Below are positions 53,814 through 62,425 of a stretch of 64,000 bases of DNA, piece after piece. The stretch covers positions 434,001-498,000 of the forward strand of contig NZ_JACYTQ010000001.1 of the NCBI RefSeq assembly GCF_014841125.1, read 5' to 3'. A model generated the notes under the pieces. It saw only the letters and a list, made by a program, of their open reading frames with translations. It was not told where the DNA came from and did no database searches. This DNA comes from Echinicola arenosa (GTDB lineage: Bacteria > Bacteroidota > Bacteroidia > Cytophagales > Cyclobacteriaceae). A program made the translations under genes and the position numbers. The stretch's first letter is position 1; each line of letters begins with the position of its first letter.

Positions 53814-54662
53814 ATGAAAACCATCTTAGTTCCATTCGATTTTTCTGAAGAAGCAGAGAATGCTCTTGAATTTGCCAAAGGGTTGGCAACCATTGTGCAT
53901 GGAAACTTAAAACTGCTTCATGTGATTGAAATTCCCACTGCCCAAAATTTCAATACCACTGGTGAAGTGGGACTGGGCGGCGAAGAAATCAACAACATCT
54001 TCATTGTAGAATTAGTAGAAAAGAGGAAAAAACAGATTGCTGAAATAAAAGAAAAACACCAAAACCTACCCTACAAATTCAGTACAAAAATGGTTTTCGG
54101 CAATCCCTATGCGGGAATCAGCAATGAAGTCTCTGAAATCAAAGCAGATATTATTATCATGGGATCCAAAGGATCCAGTGGCTTGGAAGAATTACTAATT
54201 GGTTCCAATACTGAAAAAGTAGTGCGACATGCCAAATGTCCTGTCATTACTATCAAAGGACGTGTACTTCCTTCCGATATCAAGTCAATAATCTTGGCCA
54301 GCGACTTTACCGAAGATAATGGAGAAATCATTAAACCTCTGAAAACCCTACAGGAATCCTTAGGTGCCGAATTACATTTGATCAAGGTAAATACACCCAA
54401 CTCCTTTGAAAACTCAAGAGATAGCAAGGCTAAAATCAAAGGATTTATTGCAGAGCACCAGCTTGACCATGTTACATTTGAAATCTATAATTGTGACTCG
54501 GAGGAAGATGGTATCATCCAATATGCCGAAGATAACAATATTGACATGATCGCCATGGCCACCCATGGCAGGACGGGCTTTATGCACCTGTTGAGCGGAA
54601 GCATTGCAGAAGATGTGGTCAACCATTCCAAAAGACCGGTATGGACGATGAAAATAAAATAA
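53814..54662 (+). CDS. tandem universal stress protein (two UspA domains)
   Basis: 282 residues with two UspA domains, about 1-145 and 150-282. Domain 1 starts MKTILVPFDFSEEAENALEF and ends with IIMGSKGSSGLEELLIGSNT, including the G-x2-G-x9-GS nucleotide-binding pattern, then VVRHAKCPVITIK. Domain 2 has IILASDFTEDNGE and MIAMATHGRTGFMHLLSGSI with VVNHSKRPVWTMK, the same pattern. Cytoplasmic, probably ATP-binding; role in stress or energy limitation. It is followed after only three bases by the SUI1-domain gene, so both form an operon. Confidence 0.92.
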   Translation: MKTILVPFDFSEEAENALEFAKGLATIVHGNLKLLHVIEIPTAQNFNTTGEVGLGGEEINNIFIVELVEKRKKQIAEIKEKHQNLPYKFSTKMVFGNPYAGISNEVSEIKADIIIMGSKGSSGLEELLIGSNTEKVVRHAKCPVITIKGRVLPSDIKSIILASDFTEDNGEIIKPLKTLQESLGAELHLIKVNTPNSFENSRDSKAKIKGFIAEHQLDHVTFEIYNCDSEEDGIIQYAEDNNIDMIAMATHGRTGFMHLLSGSIAEDVVNHSKRPVWTMKIK

Positions 54663-54665
54663 AGC

Positions 54666-55022
54666 ATGAGCAAAAAGAAAAACAACGACTGGAAAAAAAG
54701 AGATGGAGTGGTTTACTCCACCAACGACAATTTTGACTACGATGAATTTGGAGGGGAAGACCTGGAAACACTTCCTCCTCAGCAGCAAAGCCTAAAAGTA
54801 ATGCTGGATAAAAAGGCCCGTGGGGGAAAACAAGTTACGCTCATTGCGGGATTTATCGGTTCAGAAGAAGACCTAAAGAACCTAGGGAAACTTCTTAAAA
54901 GTAAATGTGGTGTAGGTGGAAGTGCCAAAGACGGGGAAATCCTAATCCAAGGCGACCATCGGGACAAAGTTCTGGAAATCTTACAACAACAAAATTATAA
55001 AGCCAAGAAATCAGGAGGTTGA
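54666..55022 (+). CDS. SUI1/YciH-type translation initiation factor (eIF1 homologue)
   Basis: 118 residues. A basic N-terminus ([20 protein letters not shown]) is followed by an acidic linker and the SUI1 fold, about 40-113: [40 protein letters not shown] and [20 protein letters not shown], close to the bacterial YciH consensus. Homologue of eukaryotic eIF1; in bacteria it can favour fidelity of start-codon selection, but the physiological role is poorly known. Coupled to a universal stress protein three bases upstream and followed by a strong terminator. Confidence 0.93.
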   Translation: MSKKKNNDWKKRDGVVYSTNDNFDYDEFGGEDLETLPPQQQSLKVMLDKKARGGKQVTLIAGFIGSEEDLKNLGKLLKSKCGVGGSAKDGEILIQGDHRDKVLEILQQQNYKAKKSGG

Positions 55023-55026
55023 AATG

Positions 55027-55059
55027 AAAAAGGAGTGGTTTAAAAAACCGCTCCTTTTT
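55027..55059 (+). terminator. terminator after the SUI1 gene
   Basis: AAAAAGGAGTGGTT (55027-55040), loop TAAAA, AACCGCTCCTTTTT (55046-55059): 14-bp stem with one G-T pair ending in a T-run. Confidence 0.88.
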
Positions 55060-55352
55060 AAATTAAAAAATTGAACCACAAACTAATTTCACTACAATCC
55101 ATGGATTGCATTAACTTTTGAGCCACTCAAACTATCTCACATTCAGAAATATTTACGAAGTAAAAACTCAATCTGGATTTAGGCTTTTAGATTTTTTTCT
55201 TTATTCCTATGTTTTTTATTTGTAATGATTTTAAATAAGGCCTAATAAATTTTCAGATAATCCAAAGCTTCTGACGCCTCCGTAAATAATATCAAACAAC
55301 CAAAAAAATTGACTTAAGCTATATTATCAGCGTATTCAATGAAAGAGGCATT

Positions 55353-56594
55353 ATGATTCAATTCAGACTTTTAAGCTTAACCCATAAAACCACTGAAATT
55401 GGTAAAAGAGAGCATTTTGCGCTTAATACTGAAGAAGTATTAGAAGTGCTCCATTTAATAAAATCCCTCTCCCCCACAGAGGAATCGCTCGTTCTCTCAA
55501 CTTGTAATCGAACAGAGATACTTTATGTAGCAGAAAATGACCAGAAACAACAAATCTTAGAATTGATCTGTAAAATCAAGCACCAAGAATTGGAATTGGC
55601 AATAAATTCCTTCAGACACCTTACAGATGAACAGGAGGTTCTAAATTACTTTTTCAGGGTTTCTTCAGGGTTAGAATCGCAAATTTTGGGAGATGCACAG
55701 ATCATTTCACAAATCAAAACGGCCTATCAGTTTGCACAAAAACAGAAAACAGCCGGAACTTATATCCATAGGTTGATGCATGTGGTTTTTAGTGCCAATA
55801 AAAAAATAGCTTCCCAAACAGGCTTTAGATCAGGAATCAGTTCTGCACCTTATGCGGCTGTTGATATGATCTCTGAATACCAAAAAATGCTTAAGGACCC
55901 AAAAATTGCTATTATAGGTTTTGGAGATATGGGACAAAATGTCACCAGGCACTTACTTTCCAGAGGCAATCAACAACTCACTGTTTTCAACAGAACAGAA
56001 AACAAAATTTCCCTTTTCAACAGAAAGAACAAAACCCAAATAACTTATCGATCACTTGAGCAGTTGGATAGCTTAATAGAAAGCTATGACATCATTATTT
56101 CAACGCCAAGTGTTCAAAATCCTTTGATTTCAGCTGGTCACTTCTCCTCTCCAATCCACACTTTTAAAGTTTTGGTAGATATATCCATGCCTAGAAGCAT
56201 TAGTCCTATAGTTACTGATTTACCAGGCATAACCCTGTTTGACATGGACGACATTGGTCAGGTAACCCAGCAAACCATTGAACAAAAGTTGGCCTGTATT
56301 TCAGATGTTGAAAGTATCTTGCTTCAACATATGGATGAATTCTTTCATTGGAAACAGGACAACAAAAACCTTGAGGTCATCAGGTCCATGAAAACAGCTC
56401 TCCATTCTATTAAAATGGAAGAAATCGACAGGTTTCAGAAACAAGGACAGCCCAACGTTGACGTTGATTATGATAAGATCATGGATGCCATGATTCAGAA
56501 AATCATCAAAAAAGCTGTAGTCAATATAAAGTCCCTTCAAAATGAAGAAGAACGCCAACTTTACAATTCCATGATTACACAAACATTTCTTTAA
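55353..56594 (+). CDS. hemA: glutamyl-tRNA reductase
   Basis: First committed enzyme of tetrapyrrole synthesis by the C5 pathway: reduces glutamyl-tRNA to glutamate-1-semialdehyde with NADPH. 413 residues, normal length. N-terminal catalytic domain with the nucleophile in VLSTCNRTEIL (Cys51) and FFRVSSGLESQILGDAQI; a Rossmann domain with IAIIGFGDMGQNVTRHL and LTVFNRTENK; C-terminal dimerisation helices. No other hem gene is adjacent here. The his leader promoter lies just downstream. The 290-base gap upstream (55064-55352) is AT-rich; I see no riboswitch or clear promoter match in it. Confidence 0.96.
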   Translation: MIQFRLLSLTHKTTEIGKREHFALNTEEVLEVLHLIKSLSPTEESLVLSTCNRTEILYVAENDQKQQILELICKIKHQELELAINSFRHLTDEQEVLNYFFRVSSGLESQILGDAQIISQIKTAYQFAQKQKTAGTYIHRLMHVVFSANKKIASQTGFRSGISSAPYAAVDMISEYQKMLKDPKIAIIGFGDMGQNVTRHLLSRGNQQLTVFNRTENKISLFNRKNKTQITYRSLEQLDSLIESYDIIISTPSVQNPLISAGHFSSPIHTFKVLVDISMPRSISPIVTDLPGITLFDMDDIGQVTQQTIEQKLACISDVESILLQHMDEFFHWKQDNKNLEVIRSMKTALHSIKMEEIDRFQKQGQPNVDVDYDKIMDAMIQKIIKKAVVNIKSLQNEEERQLYNSMITQTFL

Positions 56595-56630
56595 GGAATT
56601 ATTAATTTTAATCAAAAATCATTTCGATTT

Positions 56631-56661
56631 TTTGGATAATAACGATAGCTGCTTAATTTTG
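56631..56661 (+). promoter_or_regulatory. promoter of the his leader/operon
   Basis: TTTG at 56631-56634 (-33) and TAATTTTG at 56654-56661 (-7, exact TAnnTTTG) separated by 19 bases, the Bacteroidota primary sigma factor arrangement. The predicted transcription start, about 56667-56669, is only a few bases before the leader-peptide ATG at 56672. Confidence 0.8.
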
Positions 56662-56671
56662 TGACCATATC

Positions 56672-56761
56672 ATGAGCAGCAATCAAAAATATATCCTTTC
56701 CCATTTACTTTTTGCAGTAAAACATACTGTGACTGTTCATCATTTCCATCATTCCTCTTAA
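56672..56761 (+). CDS. hisL: histidine operon leader peptide (29 codons, HHFHH near its end)
   Basis: Reads MSSNQKYILSHLLFAVKHTV, then TVHHFHHSS and TAA. Six of 29 codons are His, four of them in the five-codon block His-His-Phe-His-His (56738-56752) just before the stop. This is the classical design of a histidine-sensing leader peptide. The stop codon lies in the loop of a hairpin (56751-56769) and a second hairpin follows (56780-56803). hisG starts 110 bases downstream. The very short distance from promoter to ATG suggests a nearly leaderless start. It is not homologous by eye to enterobacterial hisL; the function is inferred from codon content and position. Confidence 0.85.
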   Translation: MSSNQKYILSHLLFAVKHTVTVHHFHHSS

Positions 56762-56812
56762 GGAGGAATACTATTTACATATCGCCCCAGAGGCTGCGCG
56801 ATAATTATTTGT
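56751..56812 (+). promoter_or_regulatory. histidine attenuator hairpins
   Basis: Hairpin 1: ATTCCTC (56751-56757), loop TTAAG, GAGGAAT (56763-56769). Hairpin 2: TATCGC (56780-56785) with GCGATA (56798-56803), GC-rich inside, followed by ATTATTT. Hairpin 2 is the candidate terminator. CCTCT (56754-56758) could instead pair with AGAGG (56789-56793), giving a mutually exclusive fold that would open hairpin 2 when a ribosome stalls on the His codons. The alternative pairing is inference from complementarity. Confidence 0.6.
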
Positions 56813-56871
56813 ACAGCCCGATTGATTCAAAGAATTTCTAAAAGAACTGTTCATATTTGTATCTTTATTTC

Positions 56872-57732
56872 ATGGAAAACATTATTCGTATAGCCGTCCA
56901 GAAAAGCGGCCGATTAAGTGAAGACTCATTGCGCCTCATCAAAGAATGTGGCATTAAATTCTATAATGGTACTGGAAAGTTAAAATCCACCTCCACCAAT
57001 TTCCCCATTGAATTTTTGTACCTCAGAGACGATGATATCCCAGGCTATGTAGCGGATGGAGTGGCAGACCTAGGTATTGTTGGTGAAAATGAACTGGTAG
57101 AGAAGGACAAAAGTGTTGATGTTCTAAAAAAGCTTGGTTTTTCGAAATGCCGCTTATCATTGGCCATTCCCAAAAGCCAGGATTACCCAGGACTTTCTTA
57201 TTTTGAAGGTAAAAACATTGCGACTTCCTATACAAAAATCCTAGGTGACTACTTAAAAAAGAACAAAGTCAACGCTGAAATCCACGAAATCAGTGGGTCA
57301 GTGGAAATAGCTCCAAGCATTGGACTCGCGGAAGGCATTTGCGATATTGTCAGCTCAGGCTCTACCCTAATGATGAATGGGTTAAAAGAAGTAGAAGAAA
57401 TTTTCAAATCTGAGGCCGTCTTGATCAGCCACAAGGGGTTAAATGATGAAAAGATGGCCATCGTGGAAAAGCTTCTTTTCCGCATCAATGCCGTACAAAC
57501 AGGGAAAAGCAACAAATATGTTTTGCTTAATGCCCCGAATGAATCCTTGGATAAAATCATTTCCCTCATTCCCGGCATGAGAAGCCCCACTATACTGCCA
57601 TTAGCTGAAGAAGGCTGGTCTTCTGTTCATTCAGTCTTAAGCGAGGATCTTTTTTGGGAGAACATTGAAGAACTAAGGTCTGCGGGTGCAGAAGGTATAT
57701 TGGTCGTTCCTATCGAAAAGATGGTGCTTTAA
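56872..57732 (+). CDS. hisG: ATP phosphoribosyltransferase (long form)
   Basis: First enzyme of histidine synthesis: ATP plus PRPP gives phosphoribosyl-ATP. About 286 residues from the ATG at 56872; a TTG 15 bases upstream is less likely. Catalytic domains I-II, about 1-210: NIIRIAVQKSGRLSEDSL, DDIPGYVADGVADLGIVGEN, IATSYTKILGDYL and the PRPP loop GSVEIAPSIGLAEGICDIVSSG. The C-terminal ACT-like regulatory domain of the long form follows (KYVLLNAPNESLDKIISLIP ... GAEGILVVPIEKM), so histidine feedback is expected. It lies behind the leader peptide/attenuator and heads hisGDCB. Confidence 0.97.
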   Translation: MENIIRIAVQKSGRLSEDSLRLIKECGIKFYNGTGKLKSTSTNFPIEFLYLRDDDIPGYVADGVADLGIVGENELVEKDKSVDVLKKLGFSKCRLSLAIPKSQDYPGLSYFEGKNIATSYTKILGDYLKKNKVNAEIHEISGSVEIAPSIGLAEGICDIVSSGSTLMMNGLKEVEEIFKSEAVLISHKGLNDEKMAIVEKLLFRINAVQTGKSNKYVLLNAPNESLDKIISLIPGMRSPTILPLAEEGWSSVHSVLSEDLFWENIEELRSAGAEGILVVPIEKMVL

Positions 57733-57759
57733 TTTGAATCATTCTCAAAACAAACACTG

Positions 57760-59052
57760 ATGAGAGTCATAACTAACCCAAGCAAAAGCGAATGGAAAAA
57801 AGAACTGGCCAGACCGGTTCAGAAAATGAAGGAAATTCAAAAGATTGTCAAGCCGATTATGCGTAAAGTTAATCGTCAAGGAGACAAAGCTTTGAAAAAA
57901 TTCGCATTGGAATATGATCATGTAGAAATAAAAGAACTTCTTGTTAGCCGAGAAGAAGTCAATGAGTCATACGAACAAGTAGATCAAAAACTTAAGGATG
58001 CAATCTTATTGGCCAAAGATAATATCGAGAAATTCCATAAGGCCCAAGCCACACCTGACCTAACCATGGAAGTCATGGAAGGAGTTACTTGCATGCGAAG
58101 AAGTGTGCCCATCCAAAAAGTCGGGTTATATATCCCTGGAGGAACAGCCCCCCTATTTTCGACCGTCCTTATGCTTGGTGTACCTGCCAATTTAGCTGGC
58201 TGTGAAGAAATTGTACTTTGCACACCTCCTAACAAAGAAGGTAAAATCCATCCAGCCATACTTTACACAGCTGACTTAATTGGTATTGATAAGATAGTCA
58301 AAGTTGGTGGTGCACAAGCTATTGCTGCCATGACGTATGGCACAGAAAGCGTTCCACAAGTGGCCAAAATTTTCGGGCCAGGTAACCAATATGTTACTGC
58401 TGCCAAACAATTGGCCACTAAAAAAGGTATCGCCATAGACATGCCTGCAGGCCCATCAGAAGTATTGGTTTATGCAGATGAAACGGCTATTCCTGCTTTC
58501 GTTGCGTCGGATCTATTATCCCAAGCTGAGCATGGCATTGACAGTCAAGTGATTCTTGTGGCAAGTTCTAGCAAGGTTGCTGAAAAGACATTGAAAGAAG
58601 TAGAAAATCAACTTGAAAAGCTTCCCAGAAAGGCCATAGCCAAAAAAGCTTTGGAAAATAGCATTGCTGTGGTTATGGGCAATCAGGACAAAGCCATTTC
58701 TCTAATCAACGAATATGCTCCTGAGCACTTGATCATCAATGTGGAAAATGATGAAGAGGTGGTGGCTCAAATCATCAATGCCGGGTCAGTGTTTATCGGA
58801 AACTTTACCCCTGAATCAGCAGGTGATTATGCTTCGGGAACCAACCATACTTTACCTACTTATGGTTTCGCCAAAAACTACAGTGGCGTATCTTTGGATA
58901 GCTTTGTGAAGAAAATAACCTATCAAAAAATCACCAAAACCGGCATCCAAAACCTGGGTCCCACTATAGAAGTGCTGGCAGGAAATGAAATGCTAGATGC
59001 GCATAAAAACGCAGTTTCTATTCGCTTAAAATACCTAGAAGACAATCAATAA
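57760..59052 (+). CDS. hisD: histidinol dehydrogenase
   Basis: Oxidises L-histidinol to L-histidine in two NAD-dependent steps; Zn enzyme. 430 residues. Signature regions: VGLYIPGGTAPLFSTVLMLG, VGGAQAIAAMTYGTESVPQV, KIFGPGNQYVTAAK, DMPAGPSEVLVYADE, LLSQAEHGIDSQVILV (including the Gln/His Zn ligands), EYAPEHLII (catalytic Glu-His) and GDYASGTNHTLPTYGFAKNY. All catalytic positions are intact. 27 bases after hisG and two bases before hisC. Confidence 0.98.
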   Translation: MRVITNPSKSEWKKELARPVQKMKEIQKIVKPIMRKVNRQGDKALKKFALEYDHVEIKELLVSREEVNESYEQVDQKLKDAILLAKDNIEKFHKAQATPDLTMEVMEGVTCMRRSVPIQKVGLYIPGGTAPLFSTVLMLGVPANLAGCEEIVLCTPPNKEGKIHPAILYTADLIGIDKIVKVGGAQAIAAMTYGTESVPQVAKIFGPGNQYVTAAKQLATKKGIAIDMPAGPSEVLVYADETAIPAFVASDLLSQAEHGIDSQVILVASSSKVAEKTLKEVENQLEKLPRKAIAKKALENSIAVVMGNQDKAISLINEYAPEHLIINVENDEEVVAQIINAGSVFIGNFTPESAGDYASGTNHTLPTYGFAKNYSGVSLDSFVKKITYQKITKTGIQNLGPTIEVLAGNEMLDAHKNAVSIRLKYLEDNQ

Positions 59053-59053
59053 A

Positions 59054-60121
59054 ATGGCTTTTGATTTAAATAAACTTTTGAGGCCTCACATTTTGCAACT
59101 GAAGCCTTATTCTTCTGCCAGGGATGAATATTCTGGAAAAGAAGGCGTATTCCTAGATGCCAATGAAAACCCATTTGGGTCAATTACCAAGGATGACCAT
59201 AACAGGTATCCAGACCCTTATCAGCAGGCATTAAAAAGTAAAATCAGTGAAATCAAAGGCGTTTCATCTGATCAGATTTTCTTGGGAAATGGCAGCGATG
59301 AAGCCATAGATTTATTGATGAGGGCATTTTGTAGACCGGGCAAAGACAACATTATCATTTTGCCTCCGACCTACGGCATGTATGAAGTCAGTGCGGATGT
59401 AAATGATATCGCTACTAAGCGAGTCAATTTGACTTCAGATTTTCAACTTAAGCCTGATGCTATTCTTGATGAAGTTGATGAAAATACCAAAATCATTTTC
59501 ATCTGCTCTCCAAATAATCCAAGTGGAAATAAAGTCAATAGGCAGGATATTATAAAGGTAATAGAAGGTTTCGATGGACTGATCGTCGTGGATGAGGCGT
59601 ACATTGACTTCAGTGATGAGCCAAGTTTCACAACCGAACTGTCCAATTATTCTAATCTTTTGGTCATGCAAACTTTCTCCAAAGCATGGGGACTGGCTTC
59701 CTTAAGGCTTGGGATGGCATTTGCTTCGATTGAGATTATCAAGATTCTCAATAAGATCAAACCACCTTACAATATCAGCGGTCTTACCCAAGAAACTGTT
59801 TTGGCAGCCATAAGCGATACCAGCAGAATGACCAAAATGGTAGATGAAATCATGGCTGAAAGAGTCTACTTGCAGGAAGCGTTTGAAAAGATGGATCTGA
59901 TCAAGAAAATCCACCCAACTCATGCTAACTTCTTACTAGTAGAAGTTCCAGCGGCCAAAAGAACTTATGACTACCTGATCGAAAACCAAATCATTGTGAG
60001 GGACAGGTCCAAAGTGACACTGTGTGAAGAATGTTTGAGAATATCTGTCGGTACAAGAGAAGAAAATGACCGATTGATTCAAGCGCTTGTACATTGCCCT
60101 GTTGATCTCACCATTGCTTAA
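59054..60121 (+). CDS. hisC: histidinol-phosphate aminotransferase
   Basis: PLP enzyme converting imidazole-acetol phosphate to histidinol phosphate. 355 residues. Class I/II aminotransferase motifs: FLDANENPFGS at the N-terminus, IFLGNGSDEAIDLLMRAF (PLP phosphate), IFICSPNNPSGN, IVVDEAYIDFSD, and the PLP lysine in MQTFSKAWGLASLRLGMAF. The C-terminal ECLRISVGTREEND contains the phosphate-binding Arg. It starts one base after the hisD stop, so translation is coupled. Confidence 0.97.
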   Translation: MAFDLNKLLRPHILQLKPYSSARDEYSGKEGVFLDANENPFGSITKDDHNRYPDPYQQALKSKISEIKGVSSDQIFLGNGSDEAIDLLMRAFCRPGKDNIIILPPTYGMYEVSADVNDIATKRVNLTSDFQLKPDAILDEVDENTKIIFICSPNNPSGNKVNRQDIIKVIEGFDGLIVVDEAYIDFSDEPSFTTELSNYSNLLVMQTFSKAWGLASLRLGMAFASIEIIKILNKIKPPYNISGLTQETVLAAISDTSRMTKMVDEIMAERVYLQEAFEKMDLIKKIHPTHANFLLVEVPAAKRTYDYLIENQIIVRDRSKVTLCEECLRISVGTREENDRLIQALVHCPVDLTIA

Positions 60122-60166
60122 ACACAAATATTCCATTGGCCAAAGGTCATTACAACCATAAAAACA

Positions 60167-61264
60167 ATGAAAAAAGTACTCTTTATAGATAGAGATGGCA
60201 CCATCATCAAAGAGCCACCAGTTGATTTTCAAGTAGACAGCCTGGAAAAACTGGAATTCTACCCAAAAGCTATCTCAAACCTGAGAAAAATTGCAGAAGA
60301 AACAGATTATGAGCTGGTCATGGTCACCAACCAAGATGGGCTAGGCACTGACTCTTTTCCTGAAGATACCTTCTGGCCTGCACAGTTTAAAATGCTCAAA
60401 ACACTGGAGCAGGAAGGCGTAATCTTTTCTGCCATCCATATTGATAAAACTTTTGAGCATGAAAATGCCCCAACAAGAAAGCCAAGGACCGGGCTACTAA
60501 CAACCTACATGGAAGGGGCTTATGACTTGGCCAATTCCTTTGTAATCGGTGATAGAAAAACGGATATACAATTGGCCAAAAACCTAGGTTCCAAAGCTAT
60601 CTTCATCGGAGAAGAAGTCGCAGAAGGAGCGGCTCTTTCAACTACTTCTTGGGATGAAATTTATGAATTCTTAAGGCTTCCAGCACGTAAAGCATCAGTA
60701 GAACGCAGCACTTCTGAAACCCAAATCAGCATCGAGGTGAATTTAGATGGTTCCGGTAAATGTGACATTGACACGGGCTTGCCATTCTTTGACCATATGC
60801 TGGAGCAGTTGGGCAAACATGGTGGAACAGACTTAACCATTAAGGTGAAAGGTGACTTGCATATTGATGAGCACCACACTATTGAGGATACTGCTTTGGC
60901 CCTTGGAGAAGCCTACCTTAAGGCATTAGGGGACAAAAAAGGCATCTACCGATATGGCTTCCTTTTACCGATGGACGATGTATTGGCGCAAGTGGCCATT
61001 GATTTTGGAGGTAGGCCATGGATGATGTGGGAAGCTGAATTTAACCGTGAAAAAATCGGTGACATGCCTACAGAAATGTTCTATCATTTCTTCAAATCTT
61101 TTAGCGACACTTCCAAGTGCAACTTGAATATTAAGGCAGAAGGCAACAATGAACACCATAAAATAGAAGCTATTTTCAAAGGCTTGGCAAGGGCAATCAA
61201 GATGGCTGTAAAGAGGGATATTGCGGCACTCAATCAACTACCAAGTACCAAAGGAGTCTTATAA
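60167..61264 (+). CDS. hisB: bifunctional histidinol-phosphatase / imidazoleglycerol-phosphate dehydratase
   Basis: 365 residues, a fusion. Residues 1 to about 165 are a HAD-type histidinol-phosphate phosphatase ([14 protein letters not shown] with the nucleophile and acid Asp, [33 protein letters not shown]). Residues about 172-365 are the Mn-dependent IGP dehydratase ([75 protein letters not shown]) with both His-rich metal motifs. Steps 6 and 8 of histidine synthesis. 45 bases after hisC. Last gene of this operon; the remaining his genes are not in the window. Confidence 0.98.
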   Translation: MKKVLFIDRDGTIIKEPPVDFQVDSLEKLEFYPKAISNLRKIAEETDYELVMVTNQDGLGTDSFPEDTFWPAQFKMLKTLEQEGVIFSAIHIDKTFEHENAPTRKPRTGLLTTYMEGAYDLANSFVIGDRKTDIQLAKNLGSKAIFIGEEVAEGAALSTTSWDEIYEFLRLPARKASVERSTSETQISIEVNLDGSGKCDIDTGLPFFDHMLEQLGKHGGTDLTIKVKGDLHIDEHHTIEDTALALGEAYLKALGDKKGIYRYGFLLPMDDVLAQVAIDFGGRPWMMWEAEFNREKIGDMPTEMFYHFFKSFSDTSKCNLNIKAEGNNEHHKIEAIFKGLARAIKMAVKRDIAALNQLPSTKGVL

Positions 61265-61279
61265 AAACATCCTTATTAT

Positions 61280-61322
61280 AAAACAGAAAGGCTTTCCTAT
61301 TTGGAAAGCCTTTCTGTTTTAT
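61280..61322. terminator. terminator after hisB, shared with the globin gene
   Basis: 18-bp perfect arms (61280-61297 and 61303-61320) around TATTT, with flanking A and T runs. It lies between two converging genes. Confidence 0.92.
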
Positions 61323-61340
61323 AATCTGGTTTAACAACAA

Positions 61341-62402
61341 TTACCCTTGAACAATTGCTCCTTTGAGTCCTTCACTCGTCAAGAGTGCTCCGAATTCTCC
61401 AATAATTGATTCAGGGACTCCTTTGTTGGTAGCAGCTTTTACTACTGCTTGGATAAACAAGTCATAGTCTTCCGAAGTGACTTTTCCGGTCATTCTGGAA
61501 TTTACATCTGGATTATGGGCATCAGCCATATTCATTCCGCTGTAAGTAATGTTCGTGGAACCAATTGACTGAGCAAGTAAATCACTAAAGTTTCCTACTA
61601 AGGTGTTAAATCCAGATAAATCATTCGCTCCTACTTCTGCCAAAAGCACTGGGAAATAAGGTTTAAGATCAGCAAATTCAGGATCACTGGCTACCAAAAG
61701 AACTGTTTCAGTTACTACAGCTTGTAAAGGTAAATAGCCAGCTTCCACCATATTGCCATTGCCATCATCCACCATCACTGTCCCTCCCAATCGGGTATAA
61801 AGGTCTATCATGGTACCATCTTCTCGCTGAACAATAGCATCTCTGGTGCCTTCTAACAATTCTCCTACTGGCCCCAAAATATCATTACTACCAAATCCCG
61901 CTTCTGTTGCAGATTGTACTACCGCTTGTACGAATAGGTCAAAATCGTCATTATCGATCATCCCATTCATGCGATCATTTTTAGTTGGGTCGTGTGCATC
62001 TGCCATGCTCATGCCCGAATAGGTGAAATTCTGTGCTCCGGTAGACTGAGCCAATAACTCTGTAAAATCTTTAACCAATGCTGTAAAACCAGACAAGTCA
62101 TTTGCTCCAACTTCGGCGAGCAATACATTGAAATAAGGTCTTAATTCGGCATATTTGTCATCAGATGCGATGGTCAATACCGTTCCTTCCACCACAGTTC
62201 TAAGGTTTAAATATCCTTGCTCGATCATTTGGCCCTGATTGTTTGGGTCAGCTACCATTGTTTCTCCTCCTAACTTTGTGGCATAAAAGGAGTCGTCCAT
62301 TACAGGTGGCTCATAATCTTCATAGTCATCTCCACAAGAACTGAAGACCATCACTGATCCAAGCAGCAGGTAAGCCATCAATTGATTTAGTTTTCTCATC
62401 AT
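61341..62402 (-). CDS. lipoprotein with two tandem truncated-haemoglobin-like domains
   Basis: 353 residues. Lipoprotein signal (NQLMAYLLLGSVMVFSSC, Cys23). Two repeats, about 38-192 and 199-351, are highly alike. Each reads like group 1 truncated globin: FYATKLGG / LYTRLGG at the start, LRPYF / LKPYF in the CD region, LVKDFTELLAQSTG / LVGNFSDLLAQSIG (E helix), TYSGMSMADAH / TYSGMNMADAH with the putative proximal haem His at 137 and 296, then DFDLFVQAVVQSATEAG / DYDLFIQAVVKAATNKG and the final GELLEGTRDAIV / GALLTSEGLKGAIV (H helix). Each repeat also has an inserted loop after the first helix (MVDDGNGNMVEAGYLPLQ in repeat 2). A haem-binding, exported double globin is thus predicted. It follows a small membrane protein by 23 bases. 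Confidence 0.78.
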   Translation of the reverse strand: MMRKLNQLMAYLLLGSVMVFSSCGDDYEDYEPPVMDDSFYATKLGGETMVADPNNQGQMIEQGYLNLRTVVEGTVLTIASDDKYAELRPYFNVLLAEVGANDLSGFTALVKDFTELLAQSTGAQNFTYSGMSMADAHDPTKNDRMNGMIDNDDFDLFVQAVVQSATEAGFGSNDILGPVGELLEGTRDAIVQREDGTMIDLYTRLGGTVMVDDGNGNMVEAGYLPLQAVVTETVLLVASDPEFADLKPYFPVLLAEVGANDLSGFNTLVGNFSDLLAQSIGSTNITYSGMNMADAHNPDVNSRMTGKVTSEDYDLFIQAVVKAATNKGVPESIIGEFGALLTSEGLKGAIVQG

Positions 62403-62425
62403 TTCTAAGGTTTATGTAAAAATTA

